From Gigantopelta aegis (taxonomy: Eukaryota; Mollusca; Gastropoda; Neomphalida; Peltospiridae): a stretch of DNA of 64,000 bases. Both the position numbers and the translations under genes were made by a program. The DNA is taken from the NCBI RefSeq assembly GCF_016097555.1, contig NC_054702.1:103368973-103432972 (forward strand). Reading direction: 5' to 3'. The notes under the pieces are model-generated. The model searched no databases. It was not told the origin of the DNA and saw only the letters and a program-made list of their open reading frames with translations. The first letter of the stretch is position 1. Every line of letters begins with the position of its first letter. This document shows positions 56,676 through 64,000 of this stretch, piece by piece.

Positions 56676-56930
56676 TAACTTTTTTCTTCAAAAGAACAAT
56701 ACTGACGTACTAAACTGGCTTGCAAGATTGCCCGACTTATTTCCTATTGTACGGGCATGAGATTTGTTGGGTTGTAGGGTGTGAGAGAACCACACGCATA
56801 TTCACAACGTCCACAACCATAAACATGCTGTAACTCGTGAATGGATCTCTATCACTAGTCCAGATATCCACCGTCTCATCAGATGCATGAGCCGACATTG
56901 TACCGCTGTCAACATGCAATGACCAAGGTG

Positions 56931-57761
56931 CTTAGACACGTCACTGACAATTTTCACATTTTCATGTATGGACCCCCAGGCACCATTTAACAATGTGACA
57001 GTTACACATTTTGTATTAAAAACCTCTTGTTACTTATACTGACAAATGATGCCTCAAATCCAGTGTCTGATTTCATTTTGTAAGTCACAAGTTTTCTTTT
57101 ATTTAAGCACATTTATCAAATTGCTAAACCTTTTTTGCTAAGTATATATGTGTGATGTCTATCATGTGATTATTTCAATGCTTGTCTGACACAGATAGAT
57201 TGCTATCTGAAAAGGCCATTCCTACTAAAACACAGCAATGGATCTTTAGTTCAACTTTGCCATCTACAACCATTTTTTTTAACGGATTGGTGTAAAAAAT
57301 TTTAACAAATATGCAATCAATCACTTGTGTGGGGAGGGATAAAATTTGATCTAATGTTTCTGTGTATTAACAGAACATAAATTCTTAGCTATTAAGTATA
57401 GACATGCAAAATCTCTAAAATCAAAACAAATGTTATGTTTATACTGCTTTGGCAAACTATATGAAATATATAACATAGGTTGATGTTTTTTTACAAAGTA
57501 TTATACTAACTGATGAACGCCATAAACTGTTTTAATACTCAATCCAATAAACATCTATAATTCTTTAAAGGACACATCTACAACATATTTAAGTTTTTAA
57601 AAAAGGCATTGAGGAACAATGGTTAGTTTTTCAAAATTCAGAATTTAACAGGTACCATATTAATACATGTTGCAGATATGTACCTTATAATAATGAAAAC
57701 TACAAACCATCAAATTCTTCTACATATATCCAAGAAACATTTTTCAGCATCACTACACAAA
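56931..57761. other. No recognised feature
   Basis: AT-rich single-copy DNA; no exon or element ends recognised. Confidence 0.4.
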
Positions 57762-57771
57762 TTTCAGAGAT

Positions 57772-58082
57772 TGAAGGAAGGAAATGGTTTAATTAATGAC
57801 GCACTCAACACATTTTATTTATAGTTATATGGCATCAGACATATGGTTTAGGACCACACAGATATTGAGGGAGGAAACCCGCTGTCGCCACTTCGATTAG
57901 TAGCAAGGGATCTTTTATATGCACTATCCAATAGACAGGATAGCACATACCACAGCATTTGATGTACCAGTTATGGTGCATTGGCTGGAGTGAGAAATAG
58001 CCCAATGGGCCCACCGACAGGGATCGATACTAGACTGACCACGCTTCAAGCGAGCGCTTTACCACTGGGCTACGTCCCACCC
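57772..58082 (-). mobile_element. SINE, family i, full length with TSD
   Basis: TTTCAGAGAT/TTTCAGATAT flank it (10 bp, one mismatch). Reversed tail AAGGAAATGGTTTAATTAAT to head TTTACCACTGGGCTACGTCC. The surrounding repeat (family E) has an unoccupied copy at 39054. Confidence 0.9.
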
Positions 58083-58092
58083 TTTCAGATAT

Positions 58093-59093
58093 CACTACAC
58101 AATGTTAAAATGTTAAACAGTTGTTGTATTCAATTTTTAACTAATCTCCGAAAGTTGCTTATCAAAAATTGTAAAACAAAATGTTTCATGTTATATTTAC
58201 TGAAAGGAGATTGTACCAAACAACACCTGCAGGTTAAATAACTTTGCTTAATTTACAATAACAAGACTATTTTCACAACAGTTTCCACCTTTATAGACAC
58301 CTGAAACTCATTAGTGACTTTCAGATTTATGGATTTTCTCTCTCGTTTTCTAGCGGCAGTGTCATAATGACCACATGCCTCGCACCTAACGACCCCTTAT
58401 CATATTGAGACAATGTCCTGGGGTGCCATGTTACACAAACAAGCCCATCTCTTGTCAGTCACAGGGGAGACTTAATATCAAAAAGAGTCAACATCAATCT
58501 GATGCACATGACAAGTGTTATTAACTTTAACAGATACAGCCTAAAATCAATGGAATGGCAAGTTGTGAAAACCTTTGCACCGAGATGTAATTAAAGGAAT
58601 ATTTCTGCAGCAGACAGACGACAAAGACAGAACAGCTAATCTGAAGACTCACCAAGACGCAAATTACGAATTAGTTTTCCTATAGGTACAGCAAAGTAAA
58701 TCGCATGACTGGCTTCATCGATTAGTATTGATGTTCCACTTGCCCTTGAGGCCCAACCTGATTTGGCGAGATCTCTTAGAGCTGTTTATCTTTAATGTGG
58801 ACTAACTTGCTGGTACCACCAGTGTGGCATCAAGCTGGATCAAATCATGAAATAAAAAATGCTGACACCGATACATATCCACATCAATCAATAATTAGAT
58901 TTAATAAAGACAAGCCAGTCAATGTACACTGTCACTATTAATATGAGTTAATTACTGTTTGTGTCCAAATATGATTCAATAAAGTCAAAGTCAAATGTAT
59001 TTCCTGAATATATGATCCCAAATGTGGGATGATGAACTGACAGACACTACAGGTTCCTTGGACTGTGGTAATACAGTACTCAGATAATTCCAC
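58093..59093. other. Repeat family E remainder, then unrecognised DNA
   Basis: 58093-58205 matches 39064-39180 (CACTACACAAT, GCTTATCAAAA, AAACAAAATRTTTC). Beyond that nothing was recognised. Confidence 0.45.
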
Positions 59094-59097
59094 TTAA

Positions 59098-59477
59098 AGA
59101 GACATTCCTGAGTTTTCTGCAATTTCTAAGATGTTATCGACTAACATAGACTTTTTAATGACTGTAATTACATATCAAATATATTTTTCTGCATAAAATA
59201 TTTGTGGCTGTATATTAAATGTCTTTCTGATCTATCTAATATTTGTATTAGGTTAAATTTAATTTTATTTCCTAAAATATGTTTTTTTCGTACGTACAAA
59301 ATTATCTGAAGACAAAATCCAGCTTCGGCTTCTTACAAATATTAAGACGACCAAAAACACATTGTATATACAAACAATATTCTAAACAAGAAAATATATT
59401 TAATATGTAAGTTTAATCGTAGAAATATTTTATTAGTAGGAAAGAACTTACGATGCAGAAAACTCAGGAATGTCCCT
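59098..59477. mobile_element. TTAA-flanked MITE (piggyBac-like), 380 bp
   Basis: The terminal inverted repeats AGAGACATTCCTGAGTTTTC and, complemented, AGGGACATTCCTGAGTTTTC continue to a shared TGCA, with TTAA immediately outside each end (59094-59097 and 59478-59481). TTAA targets are characteristic of piggyBac-type elements. No transposase is encoded; the 84-codon frame inside is a by-product. Confidence 0.88.
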
Positions 59478-59639
59478 TTAAAGCAAGCATGGAGCATGTC
59501 CCTGTCAACTAATCTTATATTATACAGAAAAGGAAATACTGTGACATCATCATTCATCTCATTATCATCATCTTTATGTTTGTGGAATCCTAACAAAAAG
59601 AAAAGGTCTTTTTCGGGTGAAGCATTCTGAGAGTACTGC

Positions 59640-59875
59640 TAAAGGACCAACAAATTTGCTATCTTCTATGTTCAAGGGTCATAACTCAGTAAAAAAATTG
59701 GTAAATCATCATGGAAGTCAAACTTGATCTGTAGCAGTAAATTTCAGCTGAATATCTTGAGGCATAGCAAAACAGAGTCTGGAAGACCATATGTGGGACA
59801 GACAAACTTACAGACAGACAGAAACGATGCCTATAGTCTCCTCCAGTTGAACCAGTAGGGGACCAATAATAATGT
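59640..59875. repeat. Common molluscan-type interspersed repeat
   Basis: It contains AAGGGTCATAACTCAGT, AAACTTGATCTGTAG, a GACAGACAAACTTACAGACA run and the 3' block GCCTATAGTCTCCTCCAGTT then TAGGGGACCAATAATAATG. I recognise this arrangement from repeats common in mollusc genomes; the identification is from memory of the family. Confidence 0.55.
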
Positions 59876-59961
59876 TTTAAATAATAAAAACGTGCTGGGC
59901 AGTGATGTCATTGAGATTAAAAATAACTTAAGCAAAAATGAAATTATAAGTACGAATGCCG

Positions 59962-60285
59962 GGGGCGGGATTTAACTCAGTCGGTTGAGTGCTCACTTGA
60001 GGTGCTTGCATCGCAGGATCGAACCACCTCGGTGGACCCATTCAACTGATTGGTTTTTTTCTCATTCCTACCAGTGCACCACAACTGGTTAAAGGCTGTG
60101 GCATGTGCTTTCCTGTCTATGGAAAAGTGCATGTAAAAGAACCCTTTCTGCATTAGGAAAGATGAAGCAGGTTTCCTCTGATGACTACGAGTCATAATTA
60201 CCAAATGTATGACATCCAATAGCCGATGATTAATTAATCAATGTGCTCTAGTGGTGTCGTTAACCAAAACTATTTTTTTTTTTTT
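59962..60285 (+). mobile_element. SINE, family v head on family ii body
   Basis: Head GGGGGCGGGATTTAACTCAG then TCGGTTGAGTGCTC (A box) and GCAGGATCGAACCACC (B box). Body CCAGTGCACCACAACTGG, AAAGTGCATGTAAAAGAACC; tail AATGTGCTCTAGTGGTGTCG then TTAACCAAAACTA. Confidence 0.85.
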
Positions 60286-60289
60286 TAGT

Positions 60290-61014
60290 ACAAATGCCAT
60301 AGTTTGACAACAATATACACTTTGATGGTTGTACATAGGCTTTTATTCAACAAAGAATATTAGGTCTAATAATTGCTTTTGCCGTTTCAGTGATAACTGA
60401 TTCTGGCCAAATATTCAACATGTTTGGACAATTTTACGGCAAAAGTTTCAGATTTTATTTAGGGTCTTTATGAGTACTTGGGCACGGGCCGAGTCTAGCA
60501 AGACTTGAGTCTGTTTACAGGACTCGAGTATCCATGCAAGGAAAAGCACTCTCATTTAGCCGCTTACATTATAAGGCTATGAGACATGGAGGAAAAACAA
60601 AAGTTGAATGTGTGATATGGCATCCATATTCAGCACTGGAATTAAGATGCATAATGCTATTTTACTTTGGGTCTGGGTCTGGGTTGCGCTTGATCCTTCA
60701 GTACTCGAGTCGAGGCTCTAATTTCATTCAGTTATGCAGTATACTTTGTACTGTTTTAATACTAAATGGTTCGGTTCAGCAATATAACATGCAAATAACT
60801 GATTTATTCTATAAACGGACATGGTATTCTTTGTACTTCTACACTGAGTGAACATTTAATAAACAGGCAGCAAAACATCGCCTGCATACATCTATTAATG
60901 ACATTCCTGCTGGAAATAAACAGTAATTGTGCTTATTTGTCAGCATTTGTTGTTTTTTTAAACTTGGCAGCATGGAACCCACACAGCCAAGAAATTAGGA
61001 GCTACCATATTTTA
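60290..61014. other. No recognised gene; ACTCGAGT motif cluster
   Basis: GGACTCGAGTATCC near 60520 and AGTACTCGAGTCGAGG near 60700, with GACTTGAGTC between, form inverted motifs that may be ends of a small element. No other support. Confidence 0.3.
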
Positions 61015-61054
61015 ATATTATGACTCATATAGTTAAAATATCAAAGTGTTACAT

Positions 61055-62780
61055 CCCACTAGAACATCAAGTGGGACATACAAAGCCTCGATTTCATACT
61101 ACAATATCAATCAAACAGAGCTTCTAGAATTGTTATAAAACCCACTAGAACATCAAGTGGGGCATACAAAGCCTCGATTTCATGCTACAATATCAATCAA
61201 ACAGGGCTTCTAGAATTGTTATAAAACCCACTAGAACATCAAGTGGGACATACAAAGCCTCGATTTCATGCTACAATATCAATCAAACAGGGCTTCTAGA
61301 ATTGTTATAAAACCCACTAGAACATCAAGTGGGACATACAAAGCCTCGATTTCATACTACAATATCAATCAAACAGAGCTTCTAGAATTGTTATAAAACC
61401 CACTAGAACATCAAGTGGGACATACAAAGCCTCGATTTCATACTACAATATCAATCAAACAGGGCTTCTAGAATTGTTATAAAACCCACTAGAACATCAA
61501 GTGGGACATACAAAGCCTCGATTTCATACTACAATATCAATCAAACAGGACTTCTAGAATTGTTATAAAACCCACTAGAACATCAAGTGGGACATACAAA
61601 GCCTCGATTTCATACTACAATATCAATCAAACAGGGCTTCTAGAATTGTTATAAAACCCACTAGAACATCAAGTGGGACATACAAAGCCTCGATTTCATA
61701 CTACAATATCAATCAAACAGAGCTTCTAGAATTGTTATAAAACCCACTAGAACATCAAGTGGGACATACAAAGCCTCGATTTCATACTACAATATCAATC
61801 AAACAGAGCTTCTAGAAGTTATAAAACCCACTAGAACATCAAGTGGGATGTACAAAGCCTCGATTTCATACTACAATATCAATCAAACAGAGCTTCTAGA
61901 ATGGTTATAAAACCCACTAGAACATCAAGTGGGACATACAAAGCCTCGATTTCATACTACAATATCAATCAAACAGAGCTTCTAGAATGGTTATAAAACC
62001 CACTAGAACATCAAGTGGGACATACAAAGCCTCGATTTCATACTACAATATCAATCAAACAGAGCTTCTAGAATTGTTATAAAACCCACTAGAACATCAA
62101 GTGGGACATACAAAGCCTCGATTTCATACTACAATATCAATCAAACAGAGCTTCTAGAATTGTTATAAAACCCACTAGAACATCAAGTGGGACATACAAA
62201 GCCTCGATTTCATACTACAATATCAATCAAACAGAGCTTCTAGAATTGTTATAAAACCCACTAGAACATCAAGTGGGACATACAAAGCCTCGATTTCATA
62301 CTACAATATCAATCAAACAGGACTTCTAGAATTGTTATAAAACCCACTAGAACATCAAGTGGGACATACAAAGCCTCGATTTCATACTACAATATCAATC
62401 AAACAGAGCTTCTAGAATTGTTATAAAACCCACTAGAACATCAAGTGGGACATACAAAGCCTCGATTTCATACTACAATATCAATCAAACAGAGCTTCTA
62501 GAATTGTTATAAAACCCACTAGAACATCAAGTGGGACATACAAAGCCTCGATTTCATACTACAATATCAATCAAACAGAGCTTCTAGAATTGTTATAAAA
62601 CCCACTAGAACATCAAGTGGGATGTACAAAGCCTCGATTTCATACTACAATATCAATCAAACAGAGCTTCTAGAATTGTTATAAAACCCACTAGAACATC
62701 AAGTGGGACATACAAAGCCTCGATTTCATACTACAATATCAATCAAACAGAGCTTCTAGAATTGTTATAAAACCCACTAG
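61055..62780. repeat. 86-bp satellite, 20 copies
   Basis: Units beginning CCCACTAGAACATCAAGTGG recur every 86 bp from 61055 to 62773; total spacing is 1718 bp, i.e. 20 units with one 2-bp deletion (near 61818). Units are nearly identical; recurring variants are CATGC/CATAC, ACAGGG/ACAGAG/ACAGGA and GATGTAC/GACATAC. Each unit starts with a CCCACT...AGTGGG hairpin and contains TTCTAGAA. A single related unit occurs at 53698. Confidence 0.97.
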
Positions 62781-63570
62781 CCATGGGATCAGTGATTTAA
62801 AATGTTCTACCTGTACTTTACTGTAAGTTAATACAATTTTACTAAATAATAGTAATAATCAGATACGTCAACTAATATTGGGGGGTGGGGTGGGGGCAGG
62901 ATATTCATATTTACAAAATAGACTTATCTGCAACATCTGACCACAAAAATTTCACTAGCCATCAGGCATGGTAATAGTAGTTATTTACTAGCCCAACATT
63001 GAATATCACTAGCCATGGGAGTGGGGCTACCATAATCTAGAAACCCTGAATCAAACAAGTTGAGTGATATGATTGATTATGGGTAATAAATAAATAAACT
63101 CACTACCATTTCGCATCATGTTTATGTCCCTTGTGAAATAATTTTCATTGTCACTCATATAAACATGATAAAAAATGGAAGCTTGTTCAATTAAGGATTG
63201 TCTGTTATTTCTTTTATGTTCAGCGGGGTATGAACAAAAAAAATCATCTGCAAACTGTCACATAAGTTTGTGGATGATTTTTTTTGTGTTGTTAATACCC
63301 AGATGAACATAAAAGAAATAACAGACAATACTTATAATTAAATTTGAATCATACTTGCCAATAATAACATTAAAACTTCATACTTTATTTTGAATTATTT
63401 TTGGTTCATAAACAATGCTCAATAAGACAACTTGCCCATATAAAATGATGTCATGAGATATGACGTTCCCTGACAATGTAATTGTTACTTTTATTGATAA
63501 CTGAACAAACTCTTGTTGCTACATCTGGACCAATGGGATGACATTTTATTGCAATAAATGTAACAGTAAT
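62781..63570. mobile_element. Family D element, right part with long hairpins
   Basis: After the satellite come CACTAGCC-type MITE remnants (about 62940-63040). These are followed by CAAGTTGAGTGATATGATTG and CTACCATTTCGCATCATGTT, matching 53790-53870. A palindrome at 63192-63330 pairs ATTGTCTGTTATTTCTTTTA with its complement, with a second pair AAAAAAATCATC/GATGATTTTTTTT inside. The sequence to about 63570 matches 14090-14169. Confidence 0.7.
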
Positions 63571-64000
63571 GTAATTATTATCCTATAAATATGTAATTCC
63601 ATATAAAATCAATTTAAAAAATACACAGTATATTTAAAAAACCCACATTTTTTTTCAGATTAAATATTGTTTTCAGATGGCATGTTTTTACAGAATTCAT
63701 CAAAGAGAGCATCATTATACTCTAGCCCTATAGCACTCATTAAATTGATGCATGCACTGTATATATAGCTTTGTGGAATCAAACAGCTATCAAGTACTGC
63801 TTTCCGCCGGTCTCAAGTGAAATAATTGATCATGTCAGGACATATGTACTCTGAAGAGCTTAACGACAATTGAAGGTCTAATCCATGAATGCTGCAATTT
63901 GTTTAAGTGTAGAATATTGGTATGCTCAAATACTGCAGATATACAATTTGTCTAAGTGTAGCATACTGATATAGTGTAGCATACTGATATGCTGAAACAC
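63571..64000. other. AT-rich DNA with short repeats at the window end
   Basis: GTGTAGCATACTGATAT occurs in tandem near 63955-63990. Nothing else was recognised. Confidence 0.4.

Larger units (their letters stand above)
55440..56930 (+). pseudogene. Tc1/mariner relic 4, split by two SINEs
   Basis: Pieces in transposase order: IMALAGIHD (about 55840), NLIFIIHENLNAQHYRDEII and MPVV (to about 55940), then after a SINE: NNTDVLNWLARLPDLFPI (about 56695), DLLGCRV, AVTREWISITSPDIHRLIRC and MSRHCTAVNMQ (to about 56925). Stops within the frame show it is dead. The SINEs lie at 55503-55829 and 55990-56675. The 5' limit is unclear. Confidence 0.8.

Noticed and set aside
61055..62780. CRISPR-like array
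   Set aside because: Repeats are directly adjacent with no variable spacers, and the DNA is clearly animal; it is satellite DNA.

Overview
This window is animal genomic DNA, AT-rich and gene-poor. It carries large introns, tRNA-derived SINEs, MITEs, LINE and DNA-transposon relics, and a DIRS-type tyrosine-recombinase retrotransposon. The combination of SINE bodies and the repeat type ending in a 'CTATAGTC...TAGGGGAC' motif suggests a mollusc, probably a gastropod. That taxonomic call is inference; no species marker is present.

The only convincing host gene is on the minus strand: a stonin/stoned-B-like endocytic adaptor. One 4.1-kb exon (29736 down to 25620) encodes an NPF/DPF-rich N-terminal region, the stonin homology domain and most of the mu-homology domain. 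A last exon (11408 down to 11155) encodes the C-terminus. The two join in phase 1 across a 14.2-kb terminal intron, giving a predicted 1,456-residue protein. The start codon is preceded by an in-frame stop and a good splice acceptor, so 5' leader exon(s) must lie above 29757.

The terminal intron holds most of the larger mobile elements: a Tc1 relic split by a 1.33-kb inverted-repeat element, a MITE nested in an older repeat, a pogo-like transposase relic, a 5'-truncated LINE tail, a hairpin MITE, and a nearly complete 5.8-kb DIRS1-like element (19351-25189). The DIRS element has inverted terminal repeats, an internal complementary region, gag-like, RT/RNase H and tyrosine recombinase regions. 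Its recombinase frame is open, but gag and RT are broken by frameshifts and by stops that are all TGA.

Upstream of the start-codon exon (29.75-31.5 kb) lies a degenerate tandem array whose unit contains the splice-acceptor motif of that exon. From 31.5 to 61 kb there is no convincing coding gene. This part is a layered record of SINE insertions (several tRNA-like heads on a shared body, many with 9-14 bp target duplications), two more heavily nested Tc1 relics, hAT-like and TTAA-flanked MITEs, an interstitial telomere-repeat block and several minisatellites. At 61055-62780 there is a very homogeneous 20 x 86-bp satellite inside a copy of a dispersed inverted-repeat element. The first 10 kb is mostly low-complexity AT-rich DNA with a 6 x 61-bp minisatellite and a few MITEs. 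Most short open frames in the window are chance or lie inside repeats.
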